Assembly: GCF_008040105.1 (NCBI RefSeq) | Contig: NZ_VRMG01000004.1 | Span: 186,001 to 250,000, forward strand | Length of the DNA stretch: 64,000 nt | Direction: 5' to 3' | Origin: Lacisediminihabitans profunda | GTDB lineage: Bacteria > Actinomycetota > Actinomycetes > Actinomycetales > Microbacteriaceae | Shown here: positions 1-8,093 of the stretch, piece after piece | Layout of the letters: every line of letters begins with the position of its first letter | Position numbering within the stretch: the first letter of the stretch is position 1 | Made by a program: the position numbers and the translations under genes | The notes under the pieces: generated by a model | Seen by the model: the letters and a program-made list of their open reading frames with translations, nothing else | The model's database searches: none | What the model was told of the DNA's origin: nothing

Positions 1-146
1 GAACGACGGGGAAAGGTGCTCGGCTGCAGATCTGCCCACGACGGGGCCGAACGGCAGTGGAGTGCTCACTTGAAAAGACTCTACCGGCAGCCGCCGTCAT
101 CGGTGTTCAGGCACGGGGCGATCAGCGCCGACGAGTGTGAGAACGA

Positions 147-182
147 CTGTGGCCTCCCCGCCCAACGGCGAGGAGGCCACAG
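147..182 (-). terminator. Hairpin after the GlsB-type gene
   Basis: An 11-bp perfect stem (CTGTGGCCTCC at 147-157 pairs with 172-182) lies 28 bases past the stop of the minus-strand gene at 211-477. On the minus strand it is followed only by a weak T tract (TCGTTCT), so it is a terminator candidate rather than a textbook one. I see no supportable gene in bases 1-146. Confidence 0.45.
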
Positions 183-210
183 CTTCGGGCCGCATTGCGC
201 GGCAGCGGCG

Positions 211-477
211 TTATGCCCGGCGCGAGTTGCGCGTGATGAGGCCGAAGATCAGCAGCACCACGATCGAGCCGAGGATGGCGAGCAGCCAGGTCGACAGCGA
301 GAAGAAACTGTTGATTCCCACTCCGAAGATGGCGGATCCGATCCACCCGCCGAGAAGCGCACCCACTACCCCGAGAAGGAGTGTGAGAATCCAGCCCCCG
401 CCTTGTCTGCCGGGCAGAATGGCCTTAGCGATCGCGCCGGCCAGCAGCCCCAGAATGATCCATCCGAGTAAACCCAT
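211..477 (-). CDS. GlsB/YeaQ/YmgE family stress-response membrane protein
   Basis: An 88-residue, very hydrophobic and glycine-rich protein that begins MGLLGWIILGLLAG. It has about three transmembrane segments (roughly residues 2-22, 27-50 and 58-80) and a short basic tail, NSRRA. This is the transglycosylase-associated/GlsB family of small inner-membrane proteins; members are often stress induced and their biochemical role is unknown. I chose the ATG at 477 because GGAG lies 8 bases before it; the ATG at 483, two codons upstream, would leave only 2 bases. It is divergent from the GDSL hydrolase at 628, with 150 bases between, and no promoter in that gap is convincing. Confidence 0.85.
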   Translation of the reverse strand: MGLLGWIILGLLAGAIAKAILPGRQGGGWILTLLLGVVGALLGGWIGSAIFGVGINSFFSLSTWLLAILGSIVVLLIFGLITRNSRRA

Positions 478-627
478 GGTCATAGCTCCAATAGTCGACT
501 TGCACGTTACGAATCTCGAACGCATGCATACTTTGCCACTCCCCCGTTCGGGGGACAAGGGGTTGACCAGGCCGCTTCGCGCTGCTACCGGTTGGCGCGG
601 CGCGAAGTTGTGAGGCACGCTTAAGTC

Positions 628-1416
628 ATGACTCAGCAGCATCCGTGGTCCCGCTATGTTGCGCTCGGGGATTCATTCACCGAGGGTATCGGCGACCCCG
701 AGCCGCGAAGCCCTGGCGGTAATCGCGGCTGGGCCGACCGCGTGGCCGAGGTGTTGAGCGAGCAGACCGACGACTTCGCCTACGCAAATCTCGCGATCCG
801 GGGGCGCCTGCTGCGTCAGATCGTGGACGAGCAGGTGGAGCCGGCGCTCGCGCTGCGCCCCGACCTGATCACGATTTCCGCGGGGGGCAACGACCTCATC
901 CGCCCCAATGGCGACCCGGACCGGCTCGCCGCCCAGTTGGAGAAGGCCGTGACCCGGTTGAGGTCGAACGACGCCACCGTCGTGCTCTTCAACGGACCGG
1001 ACATCGGCATGACTCCGGTGCTCAACCGTGCCCGCGGCAAGGTGGCGATCTACAACGAGAACCTTCGCGCGATCGCCGTGCGGCACGACCTCGTCGTTGC
1101 CGACATGTGGGCCCTTCGCGAGTTGCAGGACCCGAGGATGTGGGCGGCTGACCGACTCCACTTCTCCCCCATCGGCCACAACACGATCGCCCGGATGGTG
1201 CTCGAAGCCCTCAACGTGAAGAACGACCTCAAGCCCTATTCGCCCGAGCCGCTCCCGCGACGACCGTGGCGGCAGGCCAGGGTCGAGGACATCGGCTGGG
1301 CGCGCGAGTATCTCGTGCCGTGGGTGGTCCGGCGAATCCGGCACCAGTCCTCCGGCGACGGCATCACTCCCAAGCGGCCGGATGCCGGACCGTACCACTC
1401 GCGCACCGCGCTCTAG
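628..1416 (+). CDS. SGNH/GDSL-family hydrolase (lipase/esterase-like)
   Basis: A 262-residue cytoplasmic protein without a signal peptide. Block I is GDSFTEG (residues 14-20, nucleophile Ser16), the oxyanion block III is GGND (86-89), and the last catalytic block is an Asp-x2-His in ADRLHFSPIGH near residue 180. This is the SGNH hydrolase fold, whose members cleave esters or remove acyl groups; the substrate cannot be read from the sequence. About 70 residues follow the catalytic His, ending in a charged, Arg-rich tail. It appears to be a single-gene unit; the next 600 bases hold only repeats. Confidence 0.88.
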   Translation: MTQQHPWSRYVALGDSFTEGIGDPEPRSPGGNRGWADRVAEVLSEQTDDFAYANLAIRGRLLRQIVDEQVEPALALRPDLITISAGGNDLIRPNGDPDRLAAQLEKAVTRLRSNDATVVLFNGPDIGMTPVLNRARGKVAIYNENLRAIAVRHDLVVADMWALRELQDPRMWAADRLHFSPIGHNTIARMVLEALNVKNDLKPYSPEPLPRRPWRQARVEDIGWAREYLVPWVVRRIRHQSSGDGITPKRPDAGPYHSRTAL

Positions 1417-1980
1417 GTCTACTGCCCAGGCGGGTTGGTTGATTGGGTGTGACGACTCGCTTCAGTCGGGTGAACGTGAGCGAGGTCCTCGTGTCCCACG
1501 CTAATGCCGCTGTGACTCCGAAACACCGTTAAGGACGCTCGCGTGTGCCCGTCGGCGGCCCTCCGGCGGTGCCGCCCGCGTCGGACGGGCCCTGTTCTGC
1601 AGGACGGGCCCCTGTTCTGCAGAACAGGCCCTGTTCTGCAGGACGGGCCCCGGTGGTGTGGGTGCCTACCCCGCAGACTCTGATTGTGCAGGACAGTTTG
1701 TGCAGGACAGCTTGTGCAGGACGCGGTGGGGTGGCGACCCGAAGGGTCCCGGTCTGCGGGACTCTCCCGTCGATTCCGCACCTATCGTCCTCGCCATCCG
1801 CCCGAGCCGTCCTGCACAACTGGAGTCTTCGGGGCGGGCACCCGTGGACCGGCGGCACCGTCCTGCACAACGCGTGCCAGGGGCAAGGGAGTGCCGCACA
1901 GTGGCGGGAACCGGCGGGTGCGCCTTCACTATCGAGGGGCGCGGCGGTCGTGACTCGGAATCGACGACCGACAACGAAAA
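1417..1980. other. Gene-free stretch rich in short repeats
   Basis: About 560 bases between the GDSL gene and the desaturase terminator. Several frames are open on both strands, but none resembles a protein family, they overlap each other, and they are kept open by GC-rich repeats. What can be seen is the TTSTGCAGRAC repeat array (separate entry) and GC-rich inverted repeats around 1550-1590. I find no RNA gene here. Confidence 0.7.
1591..1871. repeat. Array of TTSTGCAGRAC units in both orientations
   Basis: Plus-strand units: CCTGTTCTGCAGGACGGGCC at 1591-1610, the variant at 1611-1630 (its first 18 bases are a perfect palindrome) and another at 1630-1649; then TTGTGCAGGACA-type units at 1684, 1698 and 1712 with an exact 14-base period. 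Minus-strand units (TCCTGCACAA) lie at 1810-1819 and 1861-1870. Beyond the core, the segment 1651-1693 read in reverse matches 1810-1851 over about 40 bases (shared GAGTCT, CGGGG, GGCACCC). No spacers of constant length are present, so this is not a CRISPR array. Confidence 0.75.
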
Positions 1981-2018
1981 ATCGGGGGCGATTCGTCTTT
2001 CGACGAATCACCCCCGAT
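1981..2018 (-). terminator. Intrinsic terminator of the desaturase gene
   Basis: A 16-bp stem with one mismatch (1981-1996 with 2003-2018) and a 6-base loop. On the minus strand it is followed directly by TTTTCGTTGT. It sits 12 bases past the desaturase stop codon and is the most convincing rho-independent terminator in the window. Confidence 0.88.
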
Positions 2019-2030
2019 CAGTTCGAAGGG

Positions 2031-3131
2031 TCAGCGACCGAACTGAGCGGCGGCCGGGCAGTCGAACGGGTCCCCGCCGGCGGCGAGCCCCACCCGGTTC
2101 AGGTACTTGATGACGATGCCGTAGGACTGGGTCAAGGTGGTCTCGGTGTACGCGATGTTGTGCGTGTCGCAGTACTCCTTGGCGATCTCCCGGGCCTTGG
2201 CGAGGTGCGGCCGCGGCATGTTCGGAAAGAGGTGGTGCTCGATCTGGTAGTTGAGCCCGCCCATGAAGGTCGTGGTTCCGCGGCCCGAGATGTTGCGGCT
2301 GGTGAGCACCTGGCGTCGCAGGAAGTCGACCTTGCTGTCGTGCGGCAGGGTCGGCATGCCCTTGTGGTTGGGAGCAAACGACGCGCCCATGTAGATGCCG
2401 AACACGGCGAGCTGCACACCGATGAAGGCGAAGGCCATGCCGAGCGGCAGCGCGAGGAAGATCACGGCGAGGTAGGCGCTGATGCGCGTGACCAGCATGC
2501 TGATTTCCAGCCAGCGCTTGTCGACCTTGCCCTTGCCGAACACGGTCTTGAAGCCGAGGATGTGGAGGTTGAGCCCCTCGAAGGCCAGGGCGGGAAAGAA
2601 GAGGTAGCCCTGGCGTTTCGTGGCCCAGGCGTAGAGACCGCGGGTCTTGGCCGCATCCTCCTCGAGGAAGGAGACGAAGTCCTGCTCGATGTCCGGGTCC
2701 TTGCCGATGACGTTCGGGTTGGCGTGGTGGCGGCTGTGCTTGGTCATCCACCAGGAGTAGCTGATGCCGACGAAGAGGTTGGCGAGGGCGCGGCCGGCGA
2801 TGTCGTTGGCCTTGCCGGACTCGAACACCTGGCGATGTGCCGCCTCGTGGGCGAGAAAGGCGTACTGGGTGAGGATGACGCCGAGCACGGCGGCGATGAG
2901 CAGCTGGTACCAGGTGTCGCCGAGAAGTACGAAGCCGGTGACCGCGCCGCCGAGGGCGAGCGTGATCAGGGAGAAGACCATGACGTAGAAGCCGGTGCGT
3001 CGTCGCAGGAGGCCGGCGTCGCGCACGGTGCGAAGAAGTGCGGAGTACTCGGTGGTCGGATTGGTGCGGCTGCCGCCGGGACGGGTCTTCGTGAAGGTCA
3101 CGACCGGGGCGGCGGATACGGAGTCAGACAC
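2031..3131 (-). CDS. Membrane fatty acid desaturase (acyl-CoA/acyl-lipid type)
   Basis: A 366-residue integral membrane protein that introduces a double bond into a fatty acyl chain using a di-iron centre. The three histidine boxes are HEAAH (95-99), HSRHH (132-136) and QIEHH near residue 297, the last as in linoleoyl-CoA/delta-6-like desaturases. There is no fused cytochrome b5 domain, so electrons must come from a separate ferredoxin or reductase. Hydrophobic segments at about 48-90 and after 200 are the membrane spans. Start is GTG at 3131 with GAGG four bases before it. It is monocistronic, with a strong terminator. Such enzymes adjust membrane fluidity, often in the cold; regulation is not visible here. 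Confidence 0.93.
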   Translation of the reverse strand: MSDSVSAAPVVTFTKTRPGGSRTNPTTEYSALLRTVRDAGLLRRRTGFYVMVFSLITLALGGAVTGFVLLGDTWYQLLIAAVLGVILTQYAFLAHEAAHRQVFESGKANDIAGRALANLFVGISYSWWMTKHSRHHANPNVIGKDPDIEQDFVSFLEEDAAKTRGLYAWATKRQGYLFFPALAFEGLNLHILGFKTVFGKGKVDKRWLEISMLVTRISAYLAVIFLALPLGMAFAFIGVQLAVFGIYMGASFAPNHKGMPTLPHDSKVDFLRRQVLTSRNISGRGTTTFMGGLNYQIEHHLFPNMPRPHLAKAREIAKEYCDTHNIAYTETTLTQSYGIVIKYLNRVGLAAGGDPFDCPAAAQFGR

Positions 3132-3286
3132 TAAACCTCGATTCGGAACGACTTCCCAGCCATATGGTTGAGCGGTTGCTCCGTGGATGTTTTTACCTTA
3201 ACGGCAAAGGCTGGGAGACGGATGCATTTATTCCCAAAGCGGCATACTGCGTGTTTCGGCCCGCGACGAGTCTCACTGCTCCATCC

Positions 3287-4528
3287 TCAGCGCGACGCGG
3301 TCATCAGGGTGCCGGGATTGGTCAGTCTCCACCACACCCCGGGGTCCTGAAAGCCGTGGTCCAGGGCGAGGGGCACCGTGATCTTCCGGTCGCCGATCGT
3401 GAAGGTGACCCGACCGGCGGCGGCCCCCTTGGTCGGCAGCGAGACGTTCCGGGCCGAGATCACTGAGCTGACCCGGGGATTGCTCCACACCACGATCGAG
3501 GCCGCCCGGGTGGCGATAGCCCGCGCCTTCTGTTTCCACGGGGTCGCATAGCTCGCAAACGGCTCGCCCTGGGAGGCGAGCCGCACCTCGTGGAAGCCCG
3601 CCTTCACCGAGGCGAGCATCGCGCGGACATCCGCATTGAGGGCCGTATGGTCCACCGCCCCCAGCACCGCTCCGACGACAGTGATCGTCTGGCCCCCGAT
3701 GGAGTAATGCGCAGCGAAGAGTAGGCACGCACCGGCCTGGTCGAGGGTGCCGGTCTTGATGCCCGCGACGCCGTCGTGCCCGAGCAGAGTATTGCTGTTC
3801 TTGAGGATTCCCACCCCGGGCAGACTGAACGTCGGGGTGGACACGATCTTCGCGATAACGGGATTGGCGAGGGCGAGTTGGCCGATCGCCACCAGGTCGG
3901 TGGCGGTGCTCACGTTGGACGGGCTCATGCCTGTCGGCTCGACGATCGTCGTCTGGCCGAATCCGTGCGCGAGCAGCCAGGCCTTCGCCGCCGCGGCGAA
4001 CGCAGCCTGAGATCCGAAGGCCCAGTCGGCGAGCACCGCCGCGTAATTGTTGGCCGACGCGACGAGCGCCACGCTCATGATGTCGCGCTCGCTCAGGGAG
4101 CCGCCGGCGGCCATCGGCACCGTCTGGCCGTTCATCGACTGGTACTTCTTCACGAGCGCCGCGTCGGCGGCGCTGAAGGTGACGGTCGGGCCGGGCGACT
4201 CGAGCGCGATGGGCTTGGCCTCGAGCACCACCAGGCTCGTGATGATCTTGCTGATGCTCGCAATCGGACGCGCCGCGGTACTCCCGTTCGTCGCTCGCAC
4301 TCCGGGGAAGCCGACGGCGGCGACCGCGCTCGAACCGTGAGCCGGCCAGGCGATGCTCGCCGGGGCCGGGGCAGGGTCCGTGTAGGCCACGGCGGTCGCC
4401 GCGACCGTGGAGATCGGAGCGAGAAGGGTGAGCGGCAGATAGAGCGCCACCGCCGTCGCAACGGCGGCCGCGAGACTCCCCCAGACGACGCCGATCCGGC
4501 GTCTGCGGCGGCTCGGGTTCAGTGACAC
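3287..4528 (-). CDS. D-alanyl-D-alanine carboxypeptidase (PBP5-like, S11)
   Basis: A 413-residue serine peptidase that trims the terminal D-Ala from peptidoglycan stem peptides. With the start at the GTG at 4528, the motifs are SISK (91-94, nucleophile Ser91), SAN (158-160) and KTG (258-260), the three signatures of the penicillin-binding fold. A basic stretch (PSRRRRRIG) followed by a hydrophobic segment at about residues 12-38 is a signal anchor, which places the catalytic domain outside the membrane. A longer in-frame start at 4588 would overlap the TrmH gene by 53 bases and is less likely. The gap to that gene is 7 bases, so the two are probably co-transcribed. Confidence 0.9.
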   Translation of the reverse strand: MSLNPSRRRRRIGVVWGSLAAAVATAVALYLPLTLLAPISTVAATAVAYTDPAPAPASIAWPAHGSSAVAAVGFPGVRATNGSTAARPIASISKIITSLVVLEAKPIALESPGPTVTFSAADAALVKKYQSMNGQTVPMAAGGSLSERDIMSVALVASANNYAAVLADWAFGSQAAFAAAAKAWLLAHGFGQTTIVEPTGMSPSNVSTATDLVAIGQLALANPVIAKIVSTPTFSLPGVGILKNSNTLLGHDGVAGIKTGTLDQAGACLLFAAHYSIGGQTITVVGAVLGAVDHTALNADVRAMLASVKAGFHEVRLASQGEPFASYATPWKQKARAIATRAASIVVWSNPRVSSVISARNVSLPTKGAAAGRVTFTIGDRKITVPLALDHGFQDPGVWWRLTNPGTLMTASR

Positions 4529-4535
4529 CTGCCCA

Positions 4536-5342
4536 TTATCGCCCGACCCGAAGCGCCCAGAGCGCAACGGCACTCGCGGCGGCGACATTCAGAGAATCGA
4601 CGCCGTGCAGCATGGGGATGGTGACCACCGAGTCCGCATTGCGCAGTGCCGCCCGGCTCAGGCCGTCCCCTTCGGTGCCCAGCACGAGGGCGATCTTGTC
4701 GTGCTGCTGCGCGGCAAAGTCGTCAAGCGAGATCGCGTCGTCCGCGAGGGCCAGCGCGGCCAGGTGGAAGCCCTCCGCCTTGAGCGCCTCGGCCCCGGCC
4801 GGCCATTCGGGCAGCCTCGTCCACGGAACCTGGAGCACCGTGCCCATGCTCACCCGCACGCTGCGACGGTAGAGCGGATCCGCGCAGCGCGGGGTCACGA
4901 GCACCGCGTCCGCGCCGAGCCCCGCGACGGCGCGGAAGATCGCGCCGACGTTGGTGTGGTCGACGATGTCCTCGAGCACGACGATCCGCCGCGCTCCGGC
5001 GACGATCCGGTCGACAGACTCGAGCGGCGGGCGGTGCATCGCCGCGAGTGCGCCGCGGTGCAGGTTGAATCCGGTGAGAGTCTGCAGCAACTCGGAGCTG
5101 CCCACGTACACCGGCACGTCGAAGCCCTCGAGCAAGGGTTCGATCTCGGCGACGAACTGCTCCTGCAGCAGTACAGAACGCGGCCGGTGGCCGGCGGCGA
5201 TGGCCCGGGCGATCACCTTGCTGGACTCGGCGATGTACAGGCCGCCGGCCGGTTCGCTCAGCCTGCGCAGCACGACATCGGTGAGTTTGGAGTAGTCGGC
5301 GAGTCCCTCGTGCTGCAGGTCGTCGATTCGAACAATGTGCAT
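4536..5342 (-). CDS. TrmH/SpoU family RNA 2'-O-ribose methyltransferase
   Basis: A 268-residue protein with the SpoU knot domain in its C-terminal half: [18 protein letters not shown] (motif 1), IALVLGTEGDGLS (motif 2) and IPMLHGVDSLNVAAASAVAL (motif 3), which form the trefoil-knot SAM site. The N-terminal part resembles the substrate-binding domain of rRNA methyltransferases such as TsnR/RlmB. It methylates a ribose 2'-OH in rRNA or tRNA; the target base cannot be told from sequence. ATG start at 5342. It is divergent from the sirtuin gene; a palindrome at 5387-5404 lies between them. Confidence 0.9.
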   Translation of the reverse strand: MHIVRIDDLQHEGLADYSKLTDVVLRRLSEPAGGLYIAESSKVIARAIAAGHRPRSVLLQEQFVAEIEPLLEGFDVPVYVGSSELLQTLTGFNLHRGALAAMHRPPLESVDRIVAGARRIVVLEDIVDHTNVGAIFRAVAGLGADAVLVTPRCADPLYRRSVRVSMGTVLQVPWTRLPEWPAGAEALKAEGFHLAALALADDAISLDDFAAQQHDKIALVLGTEGDGLSRAALRNADSVVTIPMLHGVDSLNVAAASAVALWALRVGR

Positions 5343-5386
5343 GGCTTCCCCTGTCGGCGTAATTCATCTGCCAGACACTGCCAGCA

Positions 5387-5404
5387 TTCGGAAACATATC
5401 CGAA
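5387..5404. promoter_or_regulatory. TTCGGA-N6-TCCGAA palindrome
   Basis: Perfect 6-bp inverted arms with a 6-base A/T-rich spacer (aacata) inside the 114-base divergent intergenic region between the TrmH and sirtuin genes. The form and position suit an operator for a dimeric regulator, but no regulator gene is adjacent and the factor is unknown. Confidence 0.4.
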
Positions 5405-5456
5405 AACTGCGTTGTTTACTCTGGGGAGTGCACGGCACACGGGGAGATGAGGTCAC

Positions 5457-6308
5457 TTGACACAGGCGAGCGTACGCGAGTGGCCTCGTGCGACCGACGA
5501 CGAGTTGGATGAAGCCGCCGAGGTTCTGCGCGGGCGCGAGGTCGCGGTGCTCACCGGCGCCGGGGTCAGCACGGATTCCGGCATCCCCGATTACCGGGGC
5601 GACGGTGCTCCCCCACGCAATCCCATGACCTTCCAGCAGTTCCTCGCCGACCCGGACTACCGCAAGCGGTACTGGGTGGGCAGCCACCTCGGCTGGCGCC
5701 GGTTCGACGGGGCGAGTCCGAACTCGAGCCACCGCACCCTGGCTGAGCTCGAGGCCGCCGGAGTCGTCAACGGCATCATCACCCAGAACGTGGACGGGCT
5801 CCACCTGCGGGCGGGTTCACAGCGCGTTGTCGACCTGCACGGAACGATGGACCGCGTACGTTGCCTCACCTGCGGCCAGACCTACGCTCGCACCGCCGTG
5901 GCGGAGCGGATGACGAGAGCCAATCCCCTGCTCGACGAGCCGGAGTCCTTCGAGCTCGGGCCGGACGGCGACGTGGCGTACGGCCGGATCGACGACTTCG
6001 TGACGCCGGACTGCACGGTCTGCGGCGGCATCCTCAAGCCGGACATCGTCTTCTTCGGCGAGTTCATCCCCACCGAGAAGTTCACCGAGGCGAGCGCGCT
6101 CGTTCGATCGGCCGGCGCGCTGCTCATCGCCGGCTCCTCCCTCGTGGTCAACTCCGGCATCCGGCTGCTCGACCAGGCCGCCAAGCGTCGGATTCCGGTC
6201 GTCATCATCAACCGTGGCGTGACCAAGGGCGACAGCCGGGCAACGGTTAAGATCGATGCAGGCACCTCGGAGACCCTGACCGAACTGGCCGGGCGCCTCG
6301 GCCGGTAA
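5457..6308 (+). CDS. NAD-dependent protein deacylase, Sir2 family
   Basis: A 283-residue sirtuin: removes acyl groups from protein lysines using NAD+. NAD-binding motif GAGVSTDSGIPDYR (34-47), TQNVDGLH (109-116), catalytic His128 in VVDLHG, and a four-Cys zinc site (C136, C139, C186, C189). The start is the TTG at 5457, supported by GAGG 4-5 bases before it and by the position of the NAD motif relative to the family. Monocistronic or weakly linked to the phosphatase 59 bases downstream. Which acyl group it prefers is not decidable here; Sir2 homologues of this type are usually annotated as deacetylases. Confidence 0.93.
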   Translation: MTQASVREWPRATDDELDEAAEVLRGREVAVLTGAGVSTDSGIPDYRGDGAPPRNPMTFQQFLADPDYRKRYWVGSHLGWRRFDGASPNSSHRTLAELEAAGVVNGIITQNVDGLHLRAGSQRVVDLHGTMDRVRCLTCGQTYARTAVAERMTRANPLLDEPESFELGPDGDVAYGRIDDFVTPDCTVCGGILKPDIVFFGEFIPTEKFTEASALVRSAGALLIAGSSLVVNSGIRLLDQAAKRRIPVVIINRGVTKGDSRATVKIDAGTSETLTELAGRLGR

Positions 6309-6367
6309 CCTCGGCGGTGCCGCTCTCGCTGGTGCGAGCGCTCCAACCGTGCGAAGGATGCCGTGCA

Positions 6368-7012
6368 ATGACCTCCCTCTACCTCGTCCGTCATGGCGAG
6401 ACCGACTGGAATCTCGACCGCCGCATCCAGGGCAGCACGGACATCCCGCTCAATGACACCGGGCGCGCCCAGGCCGCCCGCACCGGCCGGCTCCTGGCCA
6501 GCCGCCGGTGGGATGCGATCGTCTCCAGCCCGCTCTCGCGCGCCCTCGAGACCGGCCGCATCATCGCCCGGGAGGTGGGCCTCGACACGGTCACGACCCT
6601 GGATGCGATCGTCGAACGGCACTACGGGGCCGCGGAGGGGCTGGCCGACCACGAGCTCTCGCGCCTCTTCCCCGGCGACACCCCGGTGCCCGGACGCGAG
6701 ACGCGCGAGCAGGTCGCCAGCCGCGTGATTCCGGCGCTGGTCGCTCTCGCGGAGAGCCACCCGGGCGGCAACATCGTCGTGACCACCCACGGTGGCGTGA
6801 TCCGCACGGTGCTCAACGCCGTCGCTCCGGACGAGAACCGTCACCGCGGCATCCCGATCACAAACGGCTCGGTGCACAGCTTCCGGCACACCGACGGCGG
6901 TCTCGAACTCGTGGCGTTCGACGACCCCATCGACGAGGAATCGGTCACCGACGACTCCGAGGACTTCGTGGACCAGAACGCGGTGGAGCGCCGGGAGATC
7001 AGCGGCGTCTGA
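6368..7012 (+). CDS. Histidine phosphatase family protein (phosphoglycerate mutase-like)
   Basis: A 214-residue protein with the catalytic LVRHGE motif near the N terminus (His8 forms the phosphohistidine) and the second conserved His in TTHGGVIR. These enzymes hydrolyse or transfer phosphate on small molecules; since glycolytic mutases are longer and more conserved, I read this as a broad-specificity phosphatase (CobC/GpmB type). ATG at 6368 with GAAGGA 11 bases before it; an upstream in-frame ATG at 6317 lacks conservation. The acidic C-terminal tail (DEESVTDDSEDF) is unusual for the family. Its last 14 bases overlap the end of the convergent glycosyltransferase gene. Confidence 0.87.
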   Translation: MTSLYLVRHGETDWNLDRRIQGSTDIPLNDTGRAQAARTGRLLASRRWDAIVSSPLSRALETGRIIAREVGLDTVTTLDAIVERHYGAAEGLADHELSRLFPGDTPVPGRETREQVASRVIPALVALAESHPGGNIVVTTHGGVIRTVLNAVAPDENRHRGIPITNGSVHSFRHTDGGLELVAFDDPIDEESVTDDSEDFVDQNAVERREISGV

Positions 7013-8093
7013 GCTGGGGCTGCTTCGCGGCCTCGGGAACGAGTCCCGTCAGCAGGTCGAGCAGCCGCCTGGCGGACTCGTCCCAACTGAATTCGGCGGC
7101 CTGTTGGCGCACCCTGGCGCTCCACATCGGCCAGTCGGTGGGGTTGTCCATTGCGAGCACGGCCGAGGCGAAGGCCTCCGGGCTGTCCGTGGCGAAGAAC
7201 ACGGCCGCATCGCCGCCCACCTCGTGGAACAGCGGGATATCGCTGATCACGAGGGGCGTGCCCACTGCCTCGGCCTCGATCAGCGGGATGCCGAAGCCCT
7301 CGTCGCGACACGCCGTCACCATGGCCGTCGCCTCGAGCAGCGCCTGGCGGTACTCGTCGTCGGTCACGCCATTGTCGAACACGATCGAACCGGCGGGAGC
7401 CAGGGCCGCGATCCTCGCGCGATCGTCGTCGCTGATCCGGCTGAGCAGGCGGAGGGTGTAACCCGGCAGGTGATGCATCCCGCTGGCCAGGGTCTCCACG
7501 TTCTTGTTCGGCTGAAAGGTGCCCATGTAGACGAGGGTCTTCGAGGCCGGGTACTCCCGCGGAGCAAGTCCCGAGTCGTCCACCCCGGGACGGATGACCG
7601 TGAGCGGGCGACTGGTCAGCCGCGCCTCACGCATCTCCCGTTCGCAGTTGTACGAACCGGTGACCACCGCGTCTGCCCGATGGAGCACCGCGCGCTGGGG
7701 CCAGTAGGTGAGGTAGAAGCTGCGCCAGATCGCCCGCACGTACCAGCTGTAGCCGGCCGGGATCTGCCGGATGCGGTAGAACACCATGTCGTGGACCGTG
7801 AGCACGAGCTTGTACCTGCGTCCGGTCGCGCCCATCGTCTGCATGGGGCTGAACACGACATCCGGCTTCCACTTGTTGATGGAGAGCATGCCGATGAACG
7901 GTTCGAGGGCACTCGTGCCCGCCCGGCCCTTGACCCAGGGCAGGTCGGGCAGCATGGTGAGCTGACGCTCGTCGCTGATGAGCATCGTCACGGGGTGGAG
8001 CTTCGCGAAGGCGCCGACGAGGCCCGCGGTGTAACGGCTGATGCCATCATGGCGCACGAGGCGCGTGTAGCGGCAGTCGAAGATCACTCTCAC
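6999..8093 (-). CDS. GT-B glycosyltransferase, family 4 type
   Basis: A 364-residue glycosyltransferase. The N-terminal domain starts MRVIFDCRYTR and contains the donor-proximal loop HDGISRYT. The C-terminal nucleotide-sugar domain contains YMGTFQPNKNVETL (a GT4 hallmark) and the acidic E-x7-E motif in DEGFGIPLIEAEAVGTP, which binds the sugar nucleotide. It transfers a sugar to an unknown acceptor, perhaps a cell-envelope glycan or lipid. Its start overlaps the stop of the alpha/beta hydrolase gene by 4 bases, so the two are translationally coupled. Confidence 0.88.
   Translation of the reverse strand: MRVIFDCRYTRLVRHDGISRYTAGLVGAFAKLHPVTMLISDERQLTMLPDLPWVKGRAGTSALEPFIGMLSINKWKPDVVFSPMQTMGATGRRYKLVLTVHDMVFYRIRQIPAGYSWYVRAIWRSFYLTYWPQRAVLHRADAVVTGSYNCEREMREARLTSRPLTVIRPGVDDSGLAPREYPASKTLVYMGTFQPNKNVETLASGMHHLPGYTLRLLSRISDDDRARIAALAPAGSIVFDNGVTDDEYRQALLEATAMVTACRDEGFGIPLIEAEAVGTPLVISDIPLFHEVGGDAAVFFATDSPEAFASAVLAMDNPTDWPMWSARVRQQAAEFSWDESARRLLDLLTGLVPEAAKQPQLRRR

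Noticed and set aside
1591-1730. Possible CRISPR array in the TTSTGCAGRAC region
   Set aside because: Units of 10-20 bases follow each other without unique spacers, orientation changes, and there are no cas genes.
1545-3134. 529-codon plus-strand frame through the repeat array and the desaturase
   Set aside because: Shadow of the desaturase joined to repeat-encoded sequence; no ribosome-binding site and no family.
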